This document shows, in pieces, positions 12,677 through 20,019 of a stretch of DNA of 33,537 bases. The notes below the pieces were generated by a model. That model was given only the letters and a program-made list of their open reading frames with translations, searched no databases and was not told the origin of the DNA. Made by a program: the position numbers and the translations under genes. The stretch comes from a virus. The stretch's first letter is position 1. Every line of letters begins with the position of its first letter. The DNA lies in IMG/VR virus record IMGVR_UViG_3300017713_000035, positions 1 through 33,537 of that record. One strand, 5' to 3'.

Positions 12677-13705
12677 ATGAAACAAAGACTTTTTCCATTT
12701 ATAATAGGATTAGCAGCACTTGCCGTGTCAGGCTCTGCTGCATTCTACTCTGTATTTGGATTGAGTAAATTATTTGCAGGTGCAAGTCTGCAAGTAATAA
12801 TAATGGCCGGGTCGTTAGAATTTGCCAAATTAGTTTGTGCATCATTATTATACCAATATTGGGACTCAATAAATAAGTTCTTAAGATTTTATTTATCTGT
12901 AGCAGTATTTGTTTTAATGATAATTACAAGTGGTGGTATATATGGATTCCTATCTGGAGCCTATCAGGAAACAGCAACCAAATCAGAATTCCTAGATAAA
13001 TCATTAGCTGTATTACAAACTAAACAAAATAGATTTGAAGAACAGAAGACAGATCTTAATTTAGAAAAGGTACAATTGAATACGACCATTTCTGATTTGA
13101 GAAAATCACTTTCAAATCCAACATCAGTATCATATTGGGATGAAACGGCACAACAAGTAATTACAACAACATCTAGTTCTACAAGAAGAGCATTACAATC
13201 AGAATTAAAAAGTACTATTGCAGATAGAGATACTATTAATGTAAGATTAGAAGCTGTAATGGATTCAGTTATGAGAATTGATACAGAATTATTAGATCTA
13301 GAAATTGGTAATGAAGAACAAAGAGAACTAGGTCCACTTAAATACTTATCAGAAACAACTGGTAAGGATATGGGACAAGTTGTTAATTGGTTTTTACTAT
13401 TAATTATATTTGTATTCGATCCATTAGCAATTGCAATGGTAGTAGCAGCTAATTTTGCATTTACACAAATAAAATCTAAAGAAGATAATTTTAATATCCC
13501 AAATGAAGTTCCTGACATGCGGGAACCTTTAGGCGATTGGGCACACCAAGAAATAGTTATTGAAGATGAAGAATTAGATCAAGAAGAAATGATCAAAAAG
13601 AATGAAGAAATTTTAGCTACACCCAAAGAAGATATTTATAAAGAAAAGCAAAAACCAGAAGATAATAACCCACCTGAAGAAAGGAATAATGGTTATTGGA
13701 ATTAA
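12677..13705 (+). CDS. Four-helix membrane protein with a long coiled-coil insert
   Basis: Encodes 342 residues. Hydrophobic segments lie at about 6-28, 37-59, 68-92 and 236-262. Between the third and fourth is a region of about 130 residues rich in heptad repeats (AVLQTKQNRFEEQKTDLNLE, ATI/DRD-type stretches), predicted as a coiled-coil hairpin. The C-terminal 75 residues are acidic, proline-containing and soluble. No signal peptide or catalytic motif is visible. The layout suggests a membrane scaffold or sensor with a long external or periplasmic coil. No family was recognised. It lies between the repair genes and the ClpP unit. Confidence 0.75.
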   Translation: MKQRLFPFIIGLAALAVSGSAAFYSVFGLSKLFAGASLQVIIMAGSLEFAKLVCASLLYQYWDSINKFLRFYLSVAVFVLMIITSGGIYGFLSGAYQETATKSEFLDKSLAVLQTKQNRFEEQKTDLNLEKVQLNTTISDLRKSLSNPTSVSYWDETAQQVITTTSSSTRRALQSELKSTIADRDTINVRLEAVMDSVMRIDTELLDLEIGNEEQRELGPLKYLSETTGKDMGQVVNWFLLLIIFVFDPLAIAMVVAANFAFTQIKSKEDNFNIPNEVPDMREPLGDWAHQEIVIEDEELDQEEMIKKNEEILATPKEDIYKEKQKPEDNNPPEERNNGYWN

Positions 13706-13721
13706 TATTAAATAATAAGTT

Positions 13722-14252
13722 ATGGCAAAGAAAAAAGTTACAAAACACAATTTTAAGACAAAAAGAAAAGATGGTAAGACATTAATGATATGTCGAAATA
13801 GTATTGCAGATACTAACTACAACTTATGGTCATTTCTAGAAAAACATCCTAGATGTAATGAATGGGTTGAAACAAATGCAAATGTTACAGCTGTACTATG
13901 TTGGCGATGTGTTAATAAGACGGTAGGTCCGCCTGAGATAAAGGGTGGGTATGTATCAAAAGGTAGACCTCGAGGGTGGCAGTTTATGAAAGAGTTTGTA
14001 GACCCACAAGGAAATGTATTTCATAAAGGTAAGGAACAGGTCGACCTTAAAGGTACATTAGAACCAACTAAGATTGACACTACTCCTAAAAAGAAATTAT
14101 CTAAACAAGAAAAAATAGATCTTAAGAATGCTATTTATGAACAAATGGCATTAGTTAAAGGCAATCTTAAAAAAGCAAAATTCAAAAAAGATCTAAAAAA
14201 AGGTGATTCAGAATTAAAAAGATTGAATCGACAATTGAAAAAGATTCGATAA
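13722..14252 (+). CDS. Basic protein with a four-cysteine zinc-ribbon-like core
   Basis: Encodes 176 residues. Cys at 24, 45, 60 and 63 (the last pair in LCWRCVNK) could bind one zinc ion. The middle has GRPRGWQFMKEFVDPQGNVF and the C-terminal 60 residues are a Lys-rich helix (KLSKQEKIDLKNAIYEQMAL, KRLNRQLKKIR). Both parts would suit nucleic-acid binding. No enzyme motif is seen. Likely a DNA- or RNA-binding accessory protein, but the family is not recognised. Confidence 0.65.
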   Translation: MAKKKVTKHNFKTKRKDGKTLMICRNSIADTNYNLWSFLEKHPRCNEWVETNANVTAVLCWRCVNKTVGPPEIKGGYVSKGRPRGWQFMKEFVDPQGNVFHKGKEQVDLKGTLEPTKIDTTPKKKLSKQEKIDLKNAIYEQMALVKGNLKKAKFKKDLKKGDSELKRLNRQLKKIR

Positions 14253-14296
14253 TCTTTGGACTTATGAAATATTTTCTTTATATTATAATAAATTAG
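14251..14296 (+). promoter_or_regulatory. Early-type promoter block P7
   Basis: TCTTTGGACTTATGAAATAT then TTTCTTTATATTATAATAAA. It is a diverged member that keeps GAAATAT and the TTATATTATA part also seen at 6411. It lies 11 bases before the ClpP ATG. Confidence 0.5.
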
Positions 14297-14306
14297 AAAA
14301 GATTAT

Positions 14307-14915
14307 ATGAGTATATACGAAGAAAAACAGCAGAAAGAACCATTGGTAGTAGAAGAACCTCAAGGAAAATTATATGAGGCATTACATAATCAGTTAGGTA
14401 CATTATTAGATTATGAAGATTCAGTTATTTTTATTAATGATGAAATTAATGATCATACATTGACAGATTTTATTATTCGTATGCGAAGTTTACTACAACA
14501 TCGAAAAAATAAATCAGCCCCAATCAATTTAATGATTAATAGTCCAGGAGGAGATATTTATGAAATGTTTGGTATCATTGATTATATAGAATCATTAGAT
14601 GTTAAAGTTAATACAATATGTAGAGGAAGAGCATTTTCAGCAGCTGCTATTATATTAACATGTGGTACTGGGTCAAGGATGATGAGTAAACGTTCAACCG
14701 TAATGTTTCATCAATCATCGAGCTTCCTTGGAGGTAAAATGAGTGATATAACGGCATATCTAGATAATGTTAAAAGTTTAGAAGTAATTATATATGATAT
14801 GTTAGCTGCAAAAACAAATAAGGATGCTGAATGGTGGAAAAACAAAATGAGATCAGATTGTTTTTTGACAGCAGATGAATTAATAGAAATAGGTGTAATA
14901 GATCAAATTATATAA
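14307..14915 (+). CDS. clpP: ClpP-family serine protease
   Basis: Encodes 202 residues, the size of a bacterial ClpP. The catalytic triad can be assigned: Ser111 in GRAFSAAA, His135 in VMFHQSSS and Asp184 in RSDCFLTADE. The oxyanion-hole PGGDIY is at about 80-85. The last residues ADELIEIGVIDQII match the end of the ClpP fold. ClpP forms a barrel that degrades proteins fed by a ClpX/ClpA-type ATPase, which the phage would take from the host. In some phages ClpP-type proteases mature the prohead instead, but this gene is not next to capsid genes in the window. It heads an operon that continues with the HD protein. Confidence 0.92.
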   Translation: MSIYEEKQQKEPLVVEEPQGKLYEALHNQLGTLLDYEDSVIFINDEINDHTLTDFIIRMRSLLQHRKNKSAPINLMINSPGGDIYEMFGIIDYIESLDVKVNTICRGRAFSAAAIILTCGTGSRMMSKRSTVMFHQSSSFLGGKMSDITAYLDNVKSLEVIIYDMLAAKTNKDAEWWKNKMRSDCFLTADELIEIGVIDQII

Positions 14916-14918
14916 AAT

Positions 14919-15674
14919 ATGAAATTAACAGCAGAACAAATAGTAGAAAATTGGAATGACCTAATAAAAGTTATTGATGATAACTTTGAAGGTGAAAGAA
15001 AAGATAAACTAAAAGCAATGTATATGGACATGGAAGAAAGGATGTGTATGCAACCTGCTTCTAGTTTCGATCATTATCATAATGCATTTGAAGGTGGATA
15101 TGTAGACCATGTATTGCGAGTAGTTAAATGTGCTAAACAAGTATATATGTTATGGAAAGGAATGGGATCTGATTGTGATGGATATACAATGGAAGAGTTG
15201 ATCTTTGTTGCATTGAATCATGATATAGGTAAAATGGGATTTCCTGGAGAAGGTAATGAAATATATATTCCTAATGATTCTGAGTGGCATAGAAAGAATC
15301 AAGGAAAGATGTATAAAATCAATCCTAACAATGATTTTAGCCTCGTAAATGACCTATCTATATATTTGTTGCAACATTATAATATCAGCATCACTTGGAA
15401 CGAAATGTTAGGTATAAAATTGACAGATGGGTTATATGATGAAAGTAATAAACCTTACTTTATGTCAAGGACAGCAGATTCTAAATTAAAGACTAATCTA
15501 GGATATGTAATGCATCAAGCAGATTGTATGGCTGCTAGAATTGAATTTGAAATGTGGTATAAAAATAAACCAACTCAATCAGCGCCAATTAAAAAGCAAT
15601 ATGCAAAAAAAGGATTATCAGAACCTAGTGTAAATGCACAGGAAATGTTTAAAGATTTATTTGGAGATAAATAA
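14919..15674 (+). CDS. HD-domain phosphohydrolase, YhaM-like
   Basis: Encodes 251 residues. HD metal-binding residues are visible: HNAFEGGYVDHVLRV (His54, His64), LNHDIGKMG (His101-Asp102) and MHQADCMAAR (His199, Asp202). The FEGGYVDH pattern before the HD pair resembles the HD domain of YhaM-type 3'-5' exoribonucleases, but no OB-fold is attached, so the substrate could be RNA ends or a nucleotide. The gene starts three bases after the ClpP stop and overlaps the next ATG, so it is in the same operon. It could clear host RNA or signalling nucleotides. Confidence 0.8.
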   Translation: MKLTAEQIVENWNDLIKVIDDNFEGERKDKLKAMYMDMEERMCMQPASSFDHYHNAFEGGYVDHVLRVVKCAKQVYMLWKGMGSDCDGYTMEELIFVALNHDIGKMGFPGEGNEIYIPNDSEWHRKNQGKMYKINPNNDFSLVNDLSIYLLQHYNISITWNEMLGIKLTDGLYDESNKPYFMSRTADSKLKTNLGYVMHQADCMAARIEFEMWYKNKPTQSAPIKKQYAKKGLSEPSVNAQEMFKDLFGDK

Positions 15675-15958
15675 TGTTAACAACAATAATAGTATTATCA
15701 GTAGTTTTAACGGCATCAGTTGTCGTAAATATTAACCAGTTACGTAAACAAGAATCTCAATCTGAATATATTGAGGAATTGGAAAATTCAAATACCGAGT
15801 TTTATAATTTTTTTGCAAAGTTAAAAACTCAAATTGGAACATCTCATTCTAAACTTAAACAGATTGATAGATTAGGTTCGTTTGAATCCGATGATGAAAC
15901 AGGATTTGCCTTTAAAGAACTTAAAGATATATACGATGACTTAAATAGAGGCTTTTAA
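15674..15958 (+). CDS. Small membrane-anchored coiled-coil protein
   Basis: Encodes 94 residues: an N-terminal hydrophobic segment (about 2-20, LTTIIVLSVVLTASVVVNIN) and a polar helical tail with coiled-coil character (EYIEELENSNTEFYNFFAKL). Both ends overlap the neighbouring genes by one to a few bases (ATAATG, TAATG). No family was recognised. The anchor could place another operon product at the membrane. Confidence 0.7.
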   Translation: MLTTIIVLSVVLTASVVVNINQLRKQESQSEYIEELENSNTEFYNFFAKLKTQIGTSHSKLKQIDRLGSFESDDETGFAFKELKDIYDDLNRGF

Positions 15959-16773
15959 TGACAGAACAAGAAGAAATAGAAATTACATATCCGGAAGGCG
16001 AATCACCTGTAGATAAATTTTATATTTGGCATGCTAAAGAAATGAAAGACCTAGAAGAAAATGGTCCTAAAAAGCGCCGAGGAAGAAAACCTAGTAAAAA
16101 ACAATACTTTACATATATAACAGACAAAGCAATTATTGCATATAATTTTGAACCTAGTTGGTCAAAAAGAAATAGAGTTTTTAAAGATTATATAAATTAT
16201 CCATTTAATAAATTAGTTGAAAATATTTATCATACATTTAGATTTAGTTATTTTGATGTACCGTATGAAGATGTTAAAGCAGAAGTAGTAGCATTTTTAG
16301 TACAAAAGATAAATAAATTTCAAGAAGGTAAAGGTAAAGCATTTTCATATTTTTCAATTGTAGCTAAAAACTATCTAATTATACAAAATAATGCTAACTA
16401 TGCAAAAATGAAGCAGCGATCAGAACTAAGTGTTGTTGACGATTCTAGGAACTTAGCCGGAGAAGCAGCACTAAATGATCATCAGGAAGCATTAAAAGAT
16501 TTTACTAATCAATGGTGTGATTGGTATGATGACAATCTTAATAGAGTCTTTTCAAATAAACGTGATATTATTGTAGCAGATACTATTATTGAATTATTTC
16601 GTATGCGAGATAATATAGAAAACTTTAATAAGAAGGCTCTTTATATTTTAATCAGAGAAAGAACCGGTCTTAAGACCCAAAACATTACTAAGGTAATAAA
16701 TGTAATGAAACGAGATTATGCTAAGATGTGGTCTATTTATAATAAAAGTGGCCATATAATAGGCAGCTGCTAA
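15958..16773 (+). CDS. 55: Late sigma factor, T4 gp55-like
   Basis: Encodes 271 residues. The central part (about 78-140) has the pattern of a reduced sigma region 2: NKLVENIYHTFRFSYFDVPY, then KAEVVAFLVQKINKFQEGKG and KAFSYFSIVAKNYLI. This is typical of gp55-type phage late sigma factors, which direct host RNA polymerase to short AT-rich late promoters. A basic, AT-hook-like stretch (KKRRGRKPSKK, residues 38-48) precedes it. The C-terminal helices (KALYILIRERTGLKTQNITK) may be a region 4-like part. The late-type motif ATATTTATATTAAA occurs 14 bases downstream of its stop. Confidence 0.85.
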   Translation: MTEQEEIEITYPEGESPVDKFYIWHAKEMKDLEENGPKKRRGRKPSKKQYFTYITDKAIIAYNFEPSWSKRNRVFKDYINYPFNKLVENIYHTFRFSYFDVPYEDVKAEVVAFLVQKINKFQEGKGKAFSYFSIVAKNYLIIQNNANYAKMKQRSELSVVDDSRNLAGEAALNDHQEALKDFTNQWCDWYDDNLNRVFSNKRDIIVADTIIELFRMRDNIENFNKKALYILIRERTGLKTQNITKVINVMKRDYAKMWSIYNKSGHIIGSC

Positions 16774-16786
16774 TCTTATAGTTCTT

Positions 16787-16800
16787 ATATTTATATTAAA
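16787..16800 (+). promoter_or_regulatory. Late-type motif ATATTTATATTAAA
   Basis: Identical to the copies at 2227 and 2466. It lies 8 bases before the ATG at 16809, with GGAC between, at the start of the baseplate gene block. A good candidate for the site used by the gp55-like sigma factor. Confidence 0.6.
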
Positions 16801-16808
16801 GGACTTAT

Positions 16809-17231
16809 ATGAGCAACGAATACGAACTCTTTAAAGGTACAAATTTTTCTGACTTGATGCGTGATATATATCATAATTCAAAAAAGAAAGGTCGTCAAAT
16901 CGATGGATTGATAAAAGAACTTCAACCATTGATAAAAAATACAGGCGATGCTACAGTTATTGTACCCATGATTAAAGATTACCTTGAAGTTTCTGTCAAG
17001 AATGACGATGCATTGGTAAAATTGGCAGCAGTTGTACAACGACTAATGAGTGCAACAAGTAAAGATGATGATGGGAATGAGTTTGGTCTAACTGACGAAG
17101 AAAGATCTAGACTTATTGAAGAGGCAGAATCAGAAATTGAAAAATTAAAAACAGACAAGCCAGAACAAACACAGGAGATATCAGATGTCAGTAGAGACAG
17201 CGGAAGTAATAGGGATAGACAAGGCATTTAA
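16809..17231 (+). CDS. Hypothetical protein at the start of the baseplate operon
   Basis: Encodes 140 residues, mostly helical and with a very polar, acidic C-terminus (TSKDDDGNEFGLTDEERSRL, DVSRDSGSNRDRQG) that is probably disordered. It lies between the sigma factor and the gp5-like hub, a position where T4-like phages often keep small baseplate or assembly chaperone genes. No family was recognised. Its last 47 bases overlap the next gene in a different frame. Confidence 0.65.
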   Translation: MSNEYELFKGTNFSDLMRDIYHNSKKKGRQIDGLIKELQPLIKNTGDATVIVPMIKDYLEVSVKNDDALVKLAAVVQRLMSATSKDDDGNEFGLTDEERSRLIEEAESEIEKLKTDKPEQTQEISDVSRDSGSNRDRQGI

Positions 17232-18366
17232 ACCATCTCGGAGCAAATTAGGTGTTCCGTTAAATTTAGGTGCTGTAAAGATTCGATTAGCGTCGAAGCA
17301 AACCGGAGGATCTCCTAGGATCGAACGATTTGCATTTCCTATGTTTAATTTTCAACAAGTGCCATTGGTAGGAGAACATATTGCAGTCCTTAAAGGACCA
17401 TCAAGTATGACAAATCCTGGGACAATGGCGTCATCATATTTTTATTTAGGTCCAATTTCTATACATGGTAATAATCATTTGAATCCTATGCCAGGGTCAA
17501 TGGATGTATCAAAAGCTGGAGGAGGAGGATTGGGATTAGCTGCTTCTGTTGGTGCAGCTGCAGCAGGTAAATTTAGATACAAGCCGGGCGATAACTTTAC
17601 AGAGAAAAAGGATGTACTTAAATTACAGCCATATGAGGGTGATTTAATAATAGAAGGACGTAATAGACAATCAATTAGATTGGGTTCTTCAATGATAGGA
17701 AATACTATGCAATATGCTAAACAAGCATTTTACAAAGGTAAACAAAATTCTCCTATTACAATTATATCCAATGGCCATAAAAAAGGAGGACCTGCTGCTG
17801 TTGCAAAGATTGGAGTTGGTAGACTTAGCAAATCATTTTCAACCCCAACATATGGATTAGAAAATCCTGATACCACTGATAGTATTTTTATTATGTCATC
17901 TGATCATAAGATTAGTATGAAGTTAGCAAAGACATCAAAGAAATATGGAGAGGGGGTTGAAAAACTATCTGTTTATTTAAAACCTCAAATGATTGCATCG
18001 TCAGATAGAATTATCCTAAATGCTAAAAAAGATGAAATCTTATTAATAGCTAAGAAAGATGTTAAAATAGTAACAAAAGGTTGGAATAGCGATATGGATA
18101 AGTTTTTTGATACTATGTTAGATTTTATGGAGGAGGTAATTAAACAAAATACAGAGTTGGAAAAATTACATAAAGAACTAGGTGCCGTGTCTCAAGCTAA
18201 TGCTAGTTCTATACACCCTACTGGTGTTGGGCCATCTGGTCCACCAACTAATGCTGGATCGTTTATTAAATCTAAAGGAAAGGCATCTGCTGGTGCTTCA
18301 AAAACAAAATCAATTCGTAATTCAATTACTAAATTGAAAAATGTTATTAAAAAAATGAAAGGGTAA
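17185..18366 (+). CDS. 5: Baseplate hub protein, gp5-like, without lysozyme domain
   Basis: Encodes 393 residues. The N-terminal part (LGAVKIRLASKQTGGSPRIE, then FQQVPLVGEHIAVLKGP) looks like an OB-fold. The stretch LQPYEGDLIIEGRNRQSIRL (about 147-166) matches the conserved gp5 segment of T4-like cyanophages. No lysozyme catalytic domain is present, unlike T4 gp5. A Gly/Ala-rich linker at about 106-128 and a coiled, Lys-rich C-terminus follow. It forms the central hub and spike base of the contractile tail. The AGGAGA site before the ATG at 17185 supports this start despite the 47-base overlap. Confidence 0.85.
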   Translation: MSVETAEVIGIDKAFKPSRSKLGVPLNLGAVKIRLASKQTGGSPRIERFAFPMFNFQQVPLVGEHIAVLKGPSSMTNPGTMASSYFYLGPISIHGNNHLNPMPGSMDVSKAGGGGLGLAASVGAAAAGKFRYKPGDNFTEKKDVLKLQPYEGDLIIEGRNRQSIRLGSSMIGNTMQYAKQAFYKGKQNSPITIISNGHKKGGPAAVAKIGVGRLSKSFSTPTYGLENPDTTDSIFIMSSDHKISMKLAKTSKKYGEGVEKLSVYLKPQMIASSDRIILNAKKDEILLIAKKDVKIVTKGWNSDMDKFFDTMLDFMEEVIKQNTELEKLHKELGAVSQANASSIHPTGVGPSGPPTNAGSFIKSKGKASAGASKTKSIRNSITKLKNVIKKMKG

Positions 18367-18368
18367 TT

Positions 18369-18902
18369 ATGCCTGCAGTTTGGCCCTCATTTCAATCACA
18401 ATTAGTAAATTATCTTACAAGTAATAAAGCTTCCGGGACATCAGAAACTGCTAGGAAGATAGGAACATTATATCATCAAGCAGTACGTTCTGCAATGCCA
18501 TTAATGGTTCCAGGGGCAACACCTTTAGGCGGGTCAGCTCAAATAATATCTAAAGGGTTTGAAGCGTCCTTTAAATTGGGTACTGCATTAGGTGGAGTTC
18601 CGAGCAATCCTGCTATATGGGCTCCTGCGGGATCTGCTATATCATTATATTGGACAGGGATGTCATTTAGTCCAGTACCACCTCCATCATGGATATCAGG
18701 AGCAAATATTACAACATTTCCGGGTGTTCCTCCTATACCACAAATATATTCTGCAATGAAAGCAAATTCAGCTGTTGGAGTAGCATCTGGGCTAGTAGGC
18801 GCGTTTACTACTCATCTAGCATCAGTTAGTGGAATATTCACCGGACCAAATGCAGGGTCGGCCGGAGCTCCTATACCTTTTCCATGGGTTGCTATAGCCT
18901 AA
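18369..18902 (+). CDS. Gly/Pro/Ala-rich baseplate-associated structural protein
   Basis: Encodes 177 residues. It is rich in Gly, Ala, Pro and Ser (APAGSAISLYWTGMSFSPVP, FTGPNAGSAGAPIPFPWVAI). There is no signal peptide, and its hydrophobic stretches alternate with Pro/Gly, so it is unlikely to be a membrane protein. It starts two bases after the gp5-like stop and lies in the same operon, so a role in hub or spike assembly is likely. No family was recognised with certainty. Confidence 0.65.
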   Translation: MPAVWPSFQSQLVNYLTSNKASGTSETARKIGTLYHQAVRSAMPLMVPGATPLGGSAQIISKGFEASFKLGTALGGVPSNPAIWAPAGSAISLYWTGMSFSPVPPPSWISGANITTFPGVPPIPQIYSAMKANSAVGVASGLVGAFTTHLASVSGIFTGPNAGSAGAPIPFPWVAIA

Positions 18903-18916
18903 TTTGAAGTTAACTG

Positions 18917-18930
18917 ATATTTATTAAAAA
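18917..18930 (+). promoter_or_regulatory. Late-type motif ATATTTATTAAAAA
   Basis: Shorter form of the late motif, shared exactly with 31191. It lies 11 bases before the ATG at 18942, with GGGA as a weak ribosome binding site. Confidence 0.55.
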
Positions 18931-18941
18931 GGGAATTATCA

Positions 18942-19418
18942 ATGAAAACACAAGGATTTATAAAGTTATTACGTAAGGTAATTAGAGAAGAAGTTCGTAA
19001 CGTTATTAAAGAAGAACTTAAACCAATGTTAAATGAAGAAAATGTTCAACAACAAAACATTAGCCTTCATGAAGCAATGAATACTCCAGAAGTATCTAAT
19101 CAAAAAATTACAAAAAAGCAGTTCACAAAAAATCCATTATTAAATGATTTATTAAATGAGACGGCAGCAATGCCTGCATCACAAGAATTAGTAGATTATT
19201 CGTCAATGAATTTTAAATCAGAAATGGCAGAATCATTTGGTATGGAACGACAAGCTCCAATGAGATCAGAGAGGCCTTTAGCAACAAAAGGAATTAATGG
19301 CGAAGGTATTGATATGTCAAATGAAAATGTTGCTTCAACAGTAAATGCTATGACAAAAGATTATTCTGGAGTAATGAAAGCAATGAATAAATTAGATAAA
19401 CAAAAAGGTAAAAAATAG
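18942..19418 (+). CDS. Protein with amphipathic N-terminus and LxE sites, possible head-targeted protein
   Basis: Encodes 158 residues. The N-terminus MKTQGFIKLLRKVIREEVRN is a basic amphipathic helix, and three (I/L)xE sites follow: LNE (Glu32), LHE (Glu44) and LNE (Glu73). The layout resembles the capsid-targeting peptide plus cleavage site of T4 internal proteins. A similar N-terminus occurs at 2951. The remaining part is Met-rich and polar. It sits inside the baseplate operon between the gp5-like block and gp25, so a baseplate role is equally possible. No family was recognised. Confidence 0.6.
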   Translation: MKTQGFIKLLRKVIREEVRNVIKEELKPMLNEENVQQQNISLHEAMNTPEVSNQKITKKQFTKNPLLNDLLNETAAMPASQELVDYSSMNFKSEMAESFGMERQAPMRSERPLATKGINGEGIDMSNENVASTVNAMTKDYSGVMKAMNKLDKQKGKK

Positions 19419-20008
19419 TGTCAAGAACGATATATCAAATAGCACCCATACAATCCGGAGAACAACAAGGAGTTGGTATATTGTTGCCTATGAATAAAGC
19501 AGCTCATGCAAATAATACTAATTTAAATTCAATCCTAGGACAATCTAGTAATGTAGGACAAGATTATAAAACTACAAAAGGTGGAGCTAGTGTATTTGCT
19601 CAATCATATAGTACAGAAGAACAAGCTATTAGTAATTTAAAAAATTTATTGGCAACAAATATGGGTGAGCGATTTATGCAACCTTTATTTGGAACAAAAA
19701 TAAGAGAAGCAGTATTCCAACCTAATACGTTAAATTTAGAAGAATTTATAAAAGAAACTATAACAGAGGCAATTAATAAATGGTTGCCATATATTAATTT
19801 GCAAGGCGTTGATATAGTACGTGATGTTGAAGTTTATACATTTGCAATAAAAGTTAATTTTTCAGTAACAGTGACTGGCGCTAACCGTGTAATAGTCGTA
19901 TTAGCAAATGAAAGAAATATTAATGTTGTTTCTGAAGCATCAAATCTTCCGACTGCATTAACAGCCGTAGATACATTTGGTGATGTATTTGCATCAGGAG
20001 GATATTAA
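19418..20008 (+). CDS. 25: Baseplate wedge protein gp25
   Basis: Encodes 196 residues from a GTG start that overlaps the preceding stop (TAGTG). The gp25/lysozyme-like fold is seen in AISNLKNLLATNMGERFMQP (about 70-89), with FGTKIREAVFQPNTL next, then INKWLPYINLQGVDIVRDVE. The GERFMQPLFGTKIRE segment is characteristic of contractile-tail wedge proteins of the gp25/GPW family. An N-terminal extension of about 60 residues is present relative to T4 gp25 (132 residues). It forms part of the wedge core with gp6 next door and nucleates sheath assembly. Confidence 0.93.
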   Translation: MSRTIYQIAPIQSGEQQGVGILLPMNKAAHANNTNLNSILGQSSNVGQDYKTTKGGASVFAQSYSTEEQAISNLKNLLATNMGERFMQPLFGTKIREAVFQPNTLNLEEFIKETITEAINKWLPYINLQGVDIVRDVEVYTFAIKVNFSVTVTGANRVIVVLANERNINVVSEASNLPTALTAVDTFGDVFASGGY

Positions 20009-20019
20009 GGAGATAAAGA

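Noticed and set aside
12964-13518. Open frame of 184 codons on the minus strand
   Set aside because: It lies fully inside the membrane/coiled-coil gene, with Ser-rich, low-complexity translation and no promoter or ribosome binding site. All other genes are on the + strand.
14307-14915. ClpP-like gene as the prohead protease
   Set aside because: Its length and motifs match ordinary ClpP, and no capsid genes are nearby. The (I/L)xE sites elsewhere fit a T4 gp21-type protease that would lie outside the window.
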